A stretch of 64,000 nt of DNA from Komarekiella delphini-convector SJRDD-AB1 (GTDB taxonomy: Bacteria > Cyanobacteriota > Cyanobacteriia > Cyanobacteriales > Nostocaceae), in the NCBI RefSeq assembly GCF_014831675.1, contig NZ_VJXY01000018.1:90861-154860 (forward strand). Reading direction: 5' to 3'. Shown here one piece after another: positions 8,045 to 17,638 of this stretch. Each line of letters starts with the position of its first letter. Positions within the stretch are counted from its first letter, which is position 1. Below the pieces are notes generated by a model. The model was not told the DNA's origin. It saw only the letters and a list, made by a program, of their open reading frames with translations, and did not search any database. The position numbers and the translations under genes are program-made.

Positions 8045-10741
8045 ATGAGTGACGGTACTGCTTTGCTTACCAAAGGGCATTACTCAGAGGCTATTGCCTA
8101 CTTTCAAGAAGAAATTACTAAAAGCCCAAATGCACCAGAATTTTATTTCCAGCTAGGAACCGCTTTAGCTTTGAGTAGTCAACTTCAAGAGGCGGTAGGT
8201 GCATTTCAGCAGGCTCTACAGATCAACCCAGAGTACGCGGAAGCTTACAGTAACTTAGGAGTGTTATTTTCCCTCCAAGGACAGGTTGAGAAAGCTATTA
8301 CCTGTTATCGTCAAGCTGTGCGTTTGCAACCAAACTTTCCAGAAGTTCTGAATAATTTAGGACTTTTGCTCAGAGAGCAAGGCAAGTTAGATGAAGCAAT
8401 AAGCAGTTTTCGAGAAGCCTTAAATCTGAACTCTAACTATCTCGAAGCCATTAATAATTTGGGCTTAGTTTTAACGCAACAAGGGGAACTAGATGAAGCT
8501 ATTACCCTATTCAGACAAGCTCTAACATTGAATCCTGATAATGTTGATACTCTCAACCATCTAGGCTCAACCCTAAAAACAAAGGGAATGTTAGCAGAAG
8601 CTATTGTTTATTTAAAACAAGCAATCCAGCTAGAACCAGAAGAAGCGATCGCCCATAATTATTTAGGAACTATTTACAAAGACCAAGGACAAGTTGAAGA
8701 AGCTGTTGTCTGTTACCGCCGAGCAATTGATATTGATCCCAGCTATGCAGAGGCTTACCGAAATTTGGGATTAATCTTAACTCGACAAAATCAACTAGAA
8801 GAGGCAACCGAGTGTTTAGAAACAGCCCTAAAGTTAAAGCCAGATTTTCCTGAAGCTTTTAACAATCTAGGCATTATTTGTAAACGCCGGATGAGATGGC
8901 AAGAGGCTGGTGATTACTTTGAACAAGCGATTGAGTTACGTCCTCATTATGCTCTTGCCCACAAAAATTTAGCTGATATCTTTGTGCTAACGGGTTGCAT
9001 AGATAAGGCTATTACAAGCTATCAAGAAGCCCTAAATTTGGGATTGACTGACCTAGATGCTTGGGTTACTCTGTGCCGTCTTTTGCGTCAACAGTCTCGG
9101 ATAGAGGAAGCCTTATTTTGTAGTCAACGAGGTCTAGAGCAGTATCCTAAATGTGCCAATCTACATTATGCACAAGGTCTAATTTATATCCATACCAATA
9201 AAGTAGATAAGGCAGTTGATAGTCTGCGACAAGCTTTGGAGTTAGAGCCAGAGCAGTTTGAAACTTACTATCACCTGGGAGAAGCTCTAATTTCTCAAGG
9301 ACGGCTTGCTGAAGGCAGAGATGTGTTACGACGAGGCTATTCTGTCCACCGCGATCCTAATTTTCGAGTTCGCCGGGCCCTGTCTTTGCCTATAATTTTG
9401 AGTTCTTGCCAAGAAATTGATCAAGAGCGCGATCGCTTGCTTGATGAAATGCAAGCGTTAGACAGTGAAGGAATCACGCTCAAAGATCCGGTTGGTGTTG
9501 CTTCAGTAGTAAATTTTTACCCAGCCTATCATGGTCGCAATGATCGCCAATTGCAAACAGCAATAGCTCGCTTTTACGTGAACAATTGCCCAAATCTGGA
9601 CTGGGTTGCTCCTCATTGTAAAGGCGATCGTCCTATCAAGAAGCGATGGCGCATCGGCTTTTGTTCCCAATTTCTCCGGGGACACACAATGGGTAAACTC
9701 TACGGAGGCATTCTTGAGAAATTACCTCGTGACCAGTTTGAGGTGATTTTGCTACGTCTACCTGATTTTAAGGATGCTATGACCGCAAAAATTGGTAGTT
9801 ATGCGGATAGTGTCATTTCCTTAGAAAACAATTTAGTCAAGGCGCGTCAGCAAATTGCTGAGCAGGAACTAGACTTGCTGTTTTATACCGACATTGGGAT
9901 GGCTCCTTTGTCTTACTTCCTGGCTTTTGCGCGACTGGCTCCAGTTCAATGCATGACTTGGGGACACCCTTCCACTACTGGTATCCCCAACATGGATTAC
10001 TTTCTCTCAGCAGAGGTTTTTGAATCTGACAATGCTCAGGATCACTACAGCGAGCATCTGATCCAATTGAAGCAACCAGGAATTTATTATACTCAGCCAA
10101 CTCTGCCCCTTCCTGCCAGCCGTGAAACTTTTGGTTTACCTCCAGAAGGTTCCCTTTACCTCTGTCCCCAAAGCTCATTTAAGTTCCATCCAGAGTTTGA
10201 CCAAATTATTGGGGATTTGTTGCGACGTGATCCACAGGGATGGTTTGTGCTGCTTGAAGGAATCTCCTCTCATTGGGATGAGCTACTGCGCCAACGTTGG
10301 GTAGAAAACATTCCCGATGTGGCAAACCGGATCTGTATTATGCGACGGCTTAGTTATGAAGAATATCTACAGCTATTGATCTTAGGGGATGTCATGCTTG
10401 ACCCTATTCACTTTGGGGGTGGCAACACTTCCTTAGAGGCATTTGCTGCGGGACTACCTATTGTCACTTGGCCAGGAGATTACCTGCGTAGCCGGCTTAC
10501 TTATGGATTTTATCAACAAATGGGCTTGCTAGATTGCGTTGCTTGGGACGCTAAATCCTATATTGAGATGGCCTACCGCCTCGTGCATGACTTGGAATGG
10601 CGTAGCCACATTCAGCAAGAAATCCAAAAACGAGCCTCGGTGTTGTACGAAAATCAAGCCGCTATTACCGAAATAGCTAGATTTTTCCAACTTGCCATTA
10701 CTGCTTACGACTGCCATCAAACTATTCGCACCTGGAGGTAA
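8045..10741 (+). CDS. TPR protein with O-GlcNAc transferase-like (GT41/SPINDLY) C-terminus
   Basis: The start at 8045 gives MSDGTALLTKGHYSEAIAYF, directly entering the first TPR; a GTG at 7922 would add 41 residues of unlike composition without a ribosome site. About 12 TPR units of 34 residues follow (pattern AEAYSNLGVL, EAINNLGLVL, PEAFNNLGI) to about residue 450. The C-terminal half matches the SPINDLY/OGT catalytic region: GHTMGKLYGGIL, VQCMTWGHPSTTG, LDPIHFGGGNTSLEAFAAG and LPIVTWPGDYLRSRLT. The family transfers a sugar from a nucleotide-sugar to Ser/Thr of proteins in the cytoplasm; in cyanobacteria targets are mostly unknown. Its stop is 7 bases before the next glycosyltransferase, indicating one operon. 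Confidence 0.85.
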   Translation: MSDGTALLTKGHYSEAIAYFQEEITKSPNAPEFYFQLGTALALSSQLQEAVGAFQQALQINPEYAEAYSNLGVLFSLQGQVEKAITCYRQAVRLQPNFPEVLNNLGLLLREQGKLDEAISSFREALNLNSNYLEAINNLGLVLTQQGELDEAITLFRQALTLNPDNVDTLNHLGSTLKTKGMLAEAIVYLKQAIQLEPEEAIAHNYLGTIYKDQGQVEEAVVCYRRAIDIDPSYAEAYRNLGLILTRQNQLEEATECLETALKLKPDFPEAFNNLGIICKRRMRWQEAGDYFEQAIELRPHYALAHKNLADIFVLTGCIDKAITSYQEALNLGLTDLDAWVTLCRLLRQQSRIEEALFCSQRGLEQYPKCANLHYAQGLIYIHTNKVDKAVDSLRQALELEPEQFETYYHLGEALISQGRLAEGRDVLRRGYSVHRDPNFRVRRALSLPIILSSCQEIDQERDRLLDEMQALDSEGITLKDPVGVASVVNFYPAYHGRNDRQLQTAIARFYVNNCPNLDWVAPHCKGDRPIKKRWRIGFCSQFLRGHTMGKLYGGILEKLPRDQFEVILLRLPDFKDAMTAKIGSYADSVISLENNLVKARQQIAEQELDLLFYTDIGMAPLSYFLAFARLAPVQCMTWGHPSTTGIPNMDYFLSAEVFESDNAQDHYSEHLIQLKQPGIYYTQPTLPLPASRETFGLPPEGSLYLCPQSSFKFHPEFDQIIGDLLRRDPQGWFVLLEGISSHWDELLRQRWVENIPDVANRICIMRRLSYEEYLQLLILGDVMLDPIHFGGGNTSLEAFAAGLPIVTWPGDYLRSRLTYGFYQQMGLLDCVAWDAKSYIEMAYRLVHDLEWRSHIQQEIQKRASVLYENQAAITEIARFFQLAITAYDCHQTIRTWR

Positions 10742-10748
10742 TTGAAAA

Positions 10749-12389
10749 ATGCTAGTTTCTGTCATCACCCCGGTAACAGGTAATCCTTTGATGAAGCAGG
10801 CGATTCAAAACGTCCAAGATCAGGATTACCCACACATTGAACATCTAATTGTCATTGACGGTCAAGAGCGGGAAGCCGCTGCCCAGTCTATTTTAGAGGA
10901 AATTGAGTTTAAGAAGCCTCAAACCCATGTTCTTTGTTTACCCTATGCCACAGGTAAAGATGGGTTTAATGGACATCGTATTTATGGTATGTCGCCTTTC
11001 TTAGCGAAAGGAGATTATTTGGCTTTTCTAGATGAGGATAACTGGTTTGAGCCAAATCATATTAGTTCTCTTGTTCATATTGTCGAAGAAAAACAACTTG
11101 ATTGGGCTTATGCCTTAAGAAAAATAGTAAATTCTAATGGCACTTTTGCAACCTACGACAACTGCGAGAGCTTGGGTAAATGGCAAGTCTTTTACAACAA
11201 CTATCATCTAATCGATACTAATTGCTACTTTCTTAAAAAACGAGTTGCCCTCCAACATGCTCACCAGTTATACATGAGACATGGCGAACTTACTACAGGT
11301 GAACCTGGCACAGCAAGTGTCAAAAGTTCAGCGATCATTCTGTGCAATGAATTGCTAAAAGCCTATCCTCACTGCGATACTCCTGGCCTTTACACAGTTA
11401 ATTATCGAGCGGGAATGAGTAGGTTTTCTGTACAGCTTGAGTTCTTCCATCAGGGCAATGCTGTCATGCAGACCAAATATCCCCAAGGTTTTCCTTGGCA
11501 AAAAGAATCCTTAATTCAAACGCACACTCAACCTGTATCTAACGCAGCTCAAGATAATTCTTTTGTTCCTGCACCTTCTATTCTTCAAATATCTTTAGAT
11601 GATTTGGAACAGAATGGTAAAGCTACTGCATTTAAAGATTCAACTCAAGCAATTGTAGACAACCTGGGTTTAGAAAATCCCTACACTAACTTCAACTACC
11701 AAGATTATCCTTTAGACTTGCAAGGCTGGGGAAGTAACCATCCCTCATTTAGTCAATTAATCGATCAAATCAAACCCAAGATTATTATCGAAGTTGGCAC
11801 TTGGAAGGGTGCTTCTGCTGTTCACATGGCCAAGTTGCTGCAAGAGAAGCACATTGACGGCACAATTGTCTGCGTTGATACTTGGCTTGGAGCCATAGAG
11901 CATTTATCAGGAGAATACTCTATTAGCCTATCCCGGAAGCATGGCTGGCCAACAATGTACTACCAATTTTTAGCAAATGTTATGTATAACAATTTACATG
12001 ACTCCATTGTACCATTGCCTCTTCCCAGTAACATTGCTGGTCGATGGATACAGCAAAAAGACTTAAAAGCTGATTTGATTTACATCGATGCCAGCCATGA
12101 GGCGGACGATGTGTATGCAGACATTACATTATATTGGGAATTGCTCAAACCTAATGGTGTAATGCTTGGAGATGACTATGTTGTTTTAAAACACATTGGT
12201 GTGACGAGCGCTGTTCACAAATTTACCAAAGAACGCAATCTGACATTGAAAACAGCAGGAAATAAGTGGTGGTTACAGAAGCCTTCCGATCCTCAAGAAG
12301 TCATTGGTGCTTTGAACCGCCGTATTTCTCAACTTGAGATGATGTTGTTGAATCGTGATGTCGAGCTAACCTCAAACAAACGCATCTAG
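10749..12389 (+). CDS. Glycosyltransferase family 2 fused to a class I methyltransferase
   Basis: This 546-residue protein has two parts. Residues 1-230 show a GT-A fold: LVSVITPVTGNPLMKQAI at the start and FLDEDNWFEPNHI as the metal-binding DxD-like motif. Residues 300-510 look like a CmcI/Methyltransf_24-type SAM methyltransferase: IIIEVGTWKGASAVHMAKLL for the SAM loop, VCVDTWLG, and LIYIDASHEADDVYADI. It probably adds and methylates a sugar. The ribosome site GGAGG lies inside the end of the upstream TPR gene, so translation is likely coupled. The acceptor may be a protein or polysaccharide; this is inferred. Confidence 0.8.
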   Translation: MLVSVITPVTGNPLMKQAIQNVQDQDYPHIEHLIVIDGQEREAAAQSILEEIEFKKPQTHVLCLPYATGKDGFNGHRIYGMSPFLAKGDYLAFLDEDNWFEPNHISSLVHIVEEKQLDWAYALRKIVNSNGTFATYDNCESLGKWQVFYNNYHLIDTNCYFLKKRVALQHAHQLYMRHGELTTGEPGTASVKSSAIILCNELLKAYPHCDTPGLYTVNYRAGMSRFSVQLEFFHQGNAVMQTKYPQGFPWQKESLIQTHTQPVSNAAQDNSFVPAPSILQISLDDLEQNGKATAFKDSTQAIVDNLGLENPYTNFNYQDYPLDLQGWGSNHPSFSQLIDQIKPKIIIEVGTWKGASAVHMAKLLQEKHIDGTIVCVDTWLGAIEHLSGEYSISLSRKHGWPTMYYQFLANVMYNNLHDSIVPLPLPSNIAGRWIQQKDLKADLIYIDASHEADDVYADITLYWELLKPNGVMLGDDYVVLKHIGVTSAVHKFTKERNLTLKTAGNKWWLQKPSDPQEVIGALNRRISQLEMMLLNRDVELTSNKRI

Positions 12390-12762
12390 TACTAATTCGT
12401 AACTCGCTCCGGAGCTACGCCTTGCTGCGTTAACGTAATTAAGACACATAGAATAAGGCTTGATACAAGTTACGCTGTTTCTGAAACAATACATCTTTTT
12501 CCAATTTGTACAAGTCCAAGATGCGTTCCATGTCAAGTTAATAATCGCAAAACTTCCTTCTATAGAGACGCGCTGTTTCAAGTGTCTCTATAGGAGGAAA
12601 AATTATAGCGCAAATATTGTATCCATCATTGCTCTATAGCAGGCAAAAAGACAGAGTAGCCATATACAACTAAGAGCTCAGAGTTCCGCTCAAGCCCTAT
12701 TTAATTTACTATGTTTGTATTCTCCAGTTAAATGGGCGACACCTGCCTCATATTAGGTCATC
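12390..12762. other. Intergenic region with one strong hairpin
   Basis: No convincing gene. GCTCCGGAGC near 12407-12416 and the long hairpin at 12558-12595 resemble dispersed Nostoc repeats. Confidence 0.5.
12558..12595. repeat. 14-bp stem hairpin
   Basis: CTATAGAGAC (12560-12569) and GTCTCTATAG (12584-12593) are perfect arms around a 14-base loop; with flanking bases and one T-G wobble the stem reaches about 12-14 bp. No U-tract follows, so it reads as a dispersed repeat or a processed RNA end rather than a clear terminator. Confidence 0.5.
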
Positions 12763-14943
12763 ATGGCAAAATCCAAAAAGAGCGCGACCCCCATCAATCT
12801 GAGTGACCCGCAATACTATATAAATCGAGAGTTAAGCTGGTTGGAGTTTAATGGCAGGGTGTTACATGAAGCTTGTGACGATCGCACGCCTCTTCTCGAA
12901 CGCCTCAAGTTTCTAGCAATCTTCAGTTCTAATTTAGATGAGTTTTTCATGGTGCGTGTTGCAGGGTTAAAGCAACAGGTAGAAGCAAAAGTTAGTCAGT
13001 TAACCCCTGATGGACGTACGCCGCAACAACAGTTAGACGATATCGGGTCTACCCTCAGTCCTCAAATCACAAAACAGCACCAACATTTTGAGCAAGTACT
13101 TCGACCCCTGTTAGCAAGTCACGGTATCCATATCCTAGATTACATAGATTTGAATCAGAAACAGCGGACTCATTTAGAGGGTTACTTTGAAGAACAAATC
13201 TTCCCGGTTCTAACTCCCCTTGCTGTTGACCCTAGTCATCCCTTTCCGTTTATTTCCAATCTCAGTTTGAATCTGGCTGTTGTAGTCAAAAACCCAGACA
13301 CCGAAGAGGAATTTTTTGCCAGAGTTAAAGTCCCTAACGTTTTGCCGCGATTTTTACCGATACCGCCAGAGTTAGGAGATCAGCAAGACGGAAAACCGAT
13401 CCACTGGACTGGAGTACCTTTAGAACAGGCGATCGCTCATAATTTAGAATCCCTATTTCCAGGGATGATTATTCAAGAATATCATCCGTTCCGTATTACC
13501 CGCGACGCCGATTTGGTATTAGAAGAAGATGAAGCAGATGACCTGTTGTTAGCGATCGAACAAGAATTGCGAAAACGGCGCATGGGTGGGAGTCCAGTCC
13601 GGCTAGAAATTCAATCCCAGACTCCTGAACCAGTGCGATCGCGATTATTGCAAGATTTAGAATTAACAGACAAGGATGTTTACGAAGTAGACGGTCTTTT
13701 GGGACTACGGGACTTAATGTACTTTATGGCATTACCATTACCGGAACTCAAAGATCCACCGCGACAATCTGTTGTGCCTCTGCGTTTACAACGGCTCAGA
13801 GAACCAAGTTTAGACCCGAATGTTGTGGAAGTAGACGAAGGCAAAGACTTTTTTGCTGTAATTCGGGAAAAGGATTTGCTAGTACACCATCCCTATCAAT
13901 CCTTTTCGGCAACAGTGGTGCGCTTTATTACCCACGCTGCTCATGACCCAAATGTGTTAGCCATCAAGATGACCCTTTACCGGACTTCTGGTGACTCGCC
14001 CATAGTTAATGCTTTAATTGCCGCCGCTGAAAATGGTAAGCAGGTATCTGTATTGGTGGAATTAAAGGCGCGGTTTGATGAAGAGAATAATATTTACTGG
14101 GCAAGACGTCTAGAAAGAGTCGGAGTTCATGTTGTCTATGGTTTAGTGGGGCTGAAAACCCATAGTAAAACCCTGATGGTGGTGCGGCGGGAAAAAGATT
14201 GTATGCGTCGCTACGTGCATATTGGCACTGGTAATTATAACCCAAAAACAGCACGACTGTATACAGATTTAGGATTATTTAGTTGCCGCGAAGAATTGGG
14301 TGCTGACATCACAGATTTATTTAATTTCTTAACAGGTTACTCTCTGCAAAAGTCTTATCGAGAGTTGCTGGTTGCACCTGTGAATATGCGCGATCGCTTT
14401 CTAGCACTAATTCACCGCGAAATCGAAAATGTTCAAAATGGATTTACTGGACGCATTGTTGCCAAAATGAACGCCCTAGTAGATCCACAAATTATTGCCA
14501 CTTTATATGAAGCTTCCCGCGCTGGAGTGCAAATTGACCTAATTATTAGAGGCGTTTGCTGTTTACGCCCAGGACTCAAAGACATTAGTGAGAATATTCA
14601 CATAATCAGCATTGTCGGTCGCTTTTTAGAACACTCTCGCATTTATTATTTCTACAACAATGGACAGGAAGAAATCTACATTGGCAGTGCTGACTGGATG
14701 AGCCGCAATCTAGATCGCCGTGTTGAAGTAATTACTCCAGTCAAAGATCCAGATATTGCTAAAGACTTGCAAGAAATTATGGGAATTATGCTGGCAGATA
14801 ATCGCCAAGCTTGGGAGTTACAATCTGATGGCAGTTACATCCAGCGGCGTCCCGGTGACGATTGTCCAGAAGCTAATTCACAAAAAACTCTCATGAATAT
14901 GGCATTACGTTCAACTGGCACAACCTCAAATCTGATTGATTAA
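12763..14943 (+). CDS. ppk1: Polyphosphate kinase 1
   Basis: The 726-residue protein is of usual length for PPK1, which reversibly transfers the ATP gamma-phosphate to polyphosphate at the membrane. N-terminal domain: INRELSWLEFNGRVLHEA and SNLDEFFMVRVAGLKQQ. Head domain: PVLTPLAVDPSHPFPFISNL. Catalytic domain: the autophosphorylated His lies in KTHSKTLMVVRRE (about His467), followed by YVHIGTGNYNPKTARLYTDL, and a second phospholipase-D-like half with YIGSADWMSRNLDRRVE. All key motifs are intact. It stands alone as a single-gene unit; about 370 bases of spacer precede it. Confidence 0.95.
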   Translation: MAKSKKSATPINLSDPQYYINRELSWLEFNGRVLHEACDDRTPLLERLKFLAIFSSNLDEFFMVRVAGLKQQVEAKVSQLTPDGRTPQQQLDDIGSTLSPQITKQHQHFEQVLRPLLASHGIHILDYIDLNQKQRTHLEGYFEEQIFPVLTPLAVDPSHPFPFISNLSLNLAVVVKNPDTEEEFFARVKVPNVLPRFLPIPPELGDQQDGKPIHWTGVPLEQAIAHNLESLFPGMIIQEYHPFRITRDADLVLEEDEADDLLLAIEQELRKRRMGGSPVRLEIQSQTPEPVRSRLLQDLELTDKDVYEVDGLLGLRDLMYFMALPLPELKDPPRQSVVPLRLQRLREPSLDPNVVEVDEGKDFFAVIREKDLLVHHPYQSFSATVVRFITHAAHDPNVLAIKMTLYRTSGDSPIVNALIAAAENGKQVSVLVELKARFDEENNIYWARRLERVGVHVVYGLVGLKTHSKTLMVVRREKDCMRRYVHIGTGNYNPKTARLYTDLGLFSCREELGADITDLFNFLTGYSLQKSYRELLVAPVNMRDRFLALIHREIENVQNGFTGRIVAKMNALVDPQIIATLYEASRAGVQIDLIIRGVCCLRPGLKDISENIHIISIVGRFLEHSRIYYFYNNGQEEIYIGSADWMSRNLDRRVEVITPVKDPDIAKDLQEIMGIMLADNRQAWELQSDGSYIQRRPGDDCPEANSQKTLMNMALRSTGTTSNLID

Positions 14944-15133
14944 AAAACAAGTTATTTCTAGCTTGACAACTAGCTCAACTCAGTTTTTTTTAGAAAACTT
15001 TAATTTTTTGGAGTTATCTAAATTATTATTCATGGCAATACACAAGTTATTCAACCATAGGATAGAGTGAGTGCTGGCACTTGTTCCCATAAACTATTAA
15101 AGATTACCCTACGTAGTTTTTTATTTCCCTGGA

Positions 15134-15550
15134 ATGTTAATGTTGTCCTGCGAGCTTTCTACCTTGCGCGTTTTAGTAGTTGATGATCACGAATTAACTC
15201 GTTTAACCTTACAATTGGTTTTTTCTGGTCAGGAAAATATTCAAGTAGTAGGTTTAGCCAGTAATGGTGAAGAAGCTATAGAAATGGTTAAACGTTGCCA
15301 TCCTGACGTGATTATTCTAGATTTACAGATGCCCGTCATGGATGGTTGGAGTGCGTCTAGTCATATAAAAGCTATATCTCCCAATACTCAGATTCTTGCT
15401 TACTCCTCGGTGGAAGATACAAGCATTTTGGAGACAACAGCAATGCCTAGTTTTGATAATTTTTGCAGAAAAGATGTGTCCACAACCGAACTCATTGCTT
15501 TAGTCAGACAATTAGGTCAGCGTGCAGGAGATGGTTCAGTTGCAGGATAA
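15134..15550 (+). CDS. Single-domain response regulator (CheY-like)
   Basis: This 138-residue protein is one receiver domain: LRVLVVDDHELTRLTLQL (acidic pocket DD), IILDLQMPVMDGWS (phospho-acceptor Asp), AYSS as the Thr/Ser motif and FCRKD with the conserved Lys. No output domain follows, so it would act by protein contact or phosphorelay. No partner kinase is next to it. A second ATG two codons on (15140) has a better spaced GGA and may be the true start. Confidence 0.85.
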   Translation: MLMLSCELSTLRVLVVDDHELTRLTLQLVFSGQENIQVVGLASNGEEAIEMVKRCHPDVIILDLQMPVMDGWSASSHIKAISPNTQILAYSSVEDTSILETTAMPSFDNFCRKDVSTTELIALVRQLGQRAGDGSVAG

Positions 15551-15632
15551 ATGATACAGCTATAATTGCTGGGTAAACCTGGGCATAGCTCAATTCTGGG
15601 GATTTGGGAATTATCGTATGTATTACTGAAAG

Positions 15633-15670
15633 GCGTCGGTAGAGCCGTAAGTTGACGGTTACACCGACGC
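15633..15670. terminator. Hairpin between convergent genes
   Basis: GCGTCGGT pairs with ACCGACGC, and an inner stem AGCCGT/ACGGTT stacks inside it. It sits between the stops of the response regulator (15550) and the small minus-strand gene (15703). There is no long U-tract on either strand, so terminator is the likely but not certain reading. Confidence 0.5.
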
Positions 15671-15702
15671 AATTTCTTATCCTTGCTACCGCCTATTTCG
15701 AC

Positions 15703-15885
15703 TTAATTATTTTCTGTTTGCGGAATAGTGCGTCTAAATTCATCAATTAACTCGTCCAGTTCATCTAGAGCTTGATCTACGTCAATTTTCAATGTTCCTA
15801 GGTTTGGTTGCTCCAGCAGATTCAGCAGATATTCGCGTTTACTTTGCACTACAGCAATTCGTTCTTTTAACGTCTGTATATCCAT
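15703..15885 (-). CDS. Small conserved cyanobacterial protein, coiled-coil
   Basis: The start is placed at the ATG at 15885 (MDIQTLKERIAVVQSKREYL), which has GGAAGGA close upstream; an earlier ATG would add 18 residues without such a site. The 60-residue product is almost wholly helical with heptad-like Leu spacing and an acidic stretch (DVDQALDELDELIDEF). No function is known to me. Confidence 0.65.
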   Translation of the reverse strand: MDIQTLKERIAVVQSKREYLLNLLEQPNLGTLKIDVDQALDELDELIDEFRRTIPQTENN

Positions 15886-16054
15886 TATTTCCTTCCAAAC
15901 TTTAACTATCCTCAAGTTTAAACTTAACTCAAAATCCAACGCCCTGGACAGATTAATTTACCTAGTAGTTTCAGCCAATACTCTTCCCTAATCTGTTACT
16001 CATAGCCGATGATAATAAAACTGAGGTATTAAGAATTTATAGTAATCTAAGCTC

Positions 16055-16618
16055 ATGCTACGCCAAATTTCTTTGGGAACACTCGGTTTAACTATCGGCA
16101 GCATATTAACGATCATTGGCTTTGTTGCCTACGCTGCTAATAATGCCACGCTCAACCTTGTAGGATTTTTTTATGGTATTCCTCTATTGTTGGGTGGACT
16201 GGCGCTCAAAGCTAATGAACTCAAGCCCATACCCTTTAGCCAAATTACCACACCGTCAATGTTAATGCTGCGGGAGCAGCAAGCAACTGTTACTCAAAAT
16301 AAAATTCGCAAAGACATTACCCGATATTGCTATGGTCAAGATGCTCATCTAGATTCCGCACTCTCTTTTTTGGGGCTGAGTCCCACAGATGAAGAACGAC
16401 CTGTAGTTACAGGGTTACGAGAAACAGAAGTTAATGGGTCTTATACCTTGATTTTAGAATTTGATTCGCCCTTGATACCAATTGATGTGTGGCAAAAAAA
16501 GCAGGAAAAAATGACTAGCTTTTTTGGGCCTGGAGTGGAGGTTGAAATAACACAGCCAAGTGAAAATAAAATTGAATTAGCGCTGATTACTACTCAAAAA
16601 GAGTTGATTAATAAATAA
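16055..16618 (+). CDS. DUF2854-like membrane protein
   Basis: This 187-residue protein has two membrane helices at about residues 8-28 and 33-52, joined by a short AANNATLN turn, and a soluble C-terminal domain. The arrangement and phrases such as GIPLLLGGLALKANELKP match the DUF2854 family of cyanobacteria and chloroplasts, whose function I do not know. The soluble part would face the cytoplasm. Single gene, with a repeat-rich region downstream. Confidence 0.75.
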   Translation: MLRQISLGTLGLTIGSILTIIGFVAYAANNATLNLVGFFYGIPLLLGGLALKANELKPIPFSQITTPSMLMLREQQATVTQNKIRKDITRYCYGQDAHLDSALSFLGLSPTDEERPVVTGLRETEVNGSYTLILEFDSPLIPIDVWQKKQEKMTSFFGPGVEVEITQPSENKIELALITTQKELINK

Positions 16619-16658
16619 ACAATAAAAGTATGCGTTGACCGAAATCGCAGCTATAAAA

Positions 16659-16684
16659 ATGAAGTCCGCAAAGGCGGACTTCAT
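16659..16684. repeat. Dispersed hairpin repeat
   Basis: ATGAAGTCCGC, a 4-base loop, GCGGACTTCAT gives a perfect 11-bp stem 40 bases after the DUF2854 gene. It is a common type of cyanobacterial spacer hairpin and may stop transcription, although no U-tract follows. Confidence 0.6.
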
Positions 16685-16698
16685 ACCAAAAAGACTAA

Positions 16699-17234
16699 GA
16701 GGCTGTTTGAAAAGTAGTTACCTGTGATTTTAGGCACTTGTTGATCCCCCCTAACCCACGCCAGTCGCTCATGGGGAGCCACCCCAAGGCGGAGGTTCCC
16801 GACGCTCGTTCGCGCAGCGTGTCGCAGACAAGACTCGCTCTAAGCGTTGGCGAAGCCTCTCGAAGAGAAGCCATGCCGTAAAGCCTGCGGCATGGCTTCG
16901 CTTAAGGCGAAGCCTCTCGTTCACGAAGTGTCTCCGATAGGAGAAGAGAAGGCTTTACGCTGCGCTATCCGTTGTGGGGAGTGGCGTGGAAACCCCCTTG
17001 GCGCTAGCCTCTCCCTTTGGGAGAAGACCCCGCTGGCTCCCCTTTTTAAGGGGGGAAACCGGAATTAAAGTCCCCCTTTTTAAAGGGAGCCACTGTGTTG
17101 GGGAGACAGCGCCGTGGGCGGGTTTCCCGACTTGAGGCGACTGTCGTCGGGTTTCCCGACTTGTAGCAAGTGGCGTGGATTTAGGGGGATCTAGAACATT
17201 TTGCTACCAACAAGAGGACTTTTCAAACATCCTC
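16699..17234. mobile_element. 536-bp MITE-like element with terminal inverted repeats
   Basis: The left end GAGGCTGTTTGAAAAGT (16699-16715) and right end ACTTTTCAAACATCCTC (17218-17234) are inverted repeats matching at 16 of 17 positions. TAA flanks both ends and may be the target duplication. The interior is a patchwork of shorter repeats: GATCCCCCCTAA and TTAGGGGGATC just inside the ends, several copies of GCGAAGCCTCTC-type motifs, and CCCCTTTTTAAGGGG-type stretches. No transposase is encoded; a 73-codon frame inside (16847-17068) is only translated repeat. It was presumably moved by a transposase elsewhere. Confidence 0.65.
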
Positions 17235-17377
17235 TAATAAATCAGGCTTTGTTCGGGTAACTCTAGATTTTAGCTTGATGATACTTTAAAATTTTGCCAG
17301 AGACTCTGTGAGATGCACTCACAGAGAACAATAAAAATAGACTTTCAAGGCAGGTTTATTGACTTTTGATTCAAAAA

Positions 17378-17638
17378 TTATTTTTCTAAGCGAACTGCAT
17401 ACCACTGCAAATATTGCCCAGGGCCAACATCTAACTCGCAACTGGTGTCAAGTAAATATTGTGCTTGGGCTTCTACAGCATTAAACTTTTGCAAATCTGG
17501 TGGCAAATCTTGAAATTTGAGTTGTTGAAGAATTTTTTTGAGCTTTTCTAATAACTCTGTTGCTGTCAAAAATTGTTCTGGTTGGTTTGTTTCTAAGACG
17601 ACAAACACATCCTGTTGATACATTAAGGGATCTGGCAT
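17378..17638 (-). CDS. CRR7-family protein (chlororespiratory reduction 7-like)
   Basis: This 86-residue protein begins MPDPLMYQQDVFVVLETNQP and ends LQWYAVRLEK. Both ends resemble the small CRR7 family known from plants, where it is needed for NAD(P)H dehydrogenase-like complex accumulation, and conserved in cyanobacteria. No membrane helix. Single gene. The assignment is from remembered sequence pattern, not an alignment. Confidence 0.65.
   Translation of the reverse strand: MPDPLMYQQDVFVVLETNQPEQFLTATELLEKLKKILQQLKFQDLPPDLQKFNAVEAQAQYLLDTSCELDVGPGQYLQWYAVRLEK

Noticed and set aside
12372-12581. 69-codon minus-strand frame after the GT2-methyltransferase gene
   Set aside because: It overlaps the hairpin repeat and the end of the upstream gene, with Trp/Cys-rich random composition.
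16847-17068. 73-codon plus-strand frame inside the MITE-like element
   Set aside because: The translation is made of repeated blocks and lies wholly within non-coding repeats.
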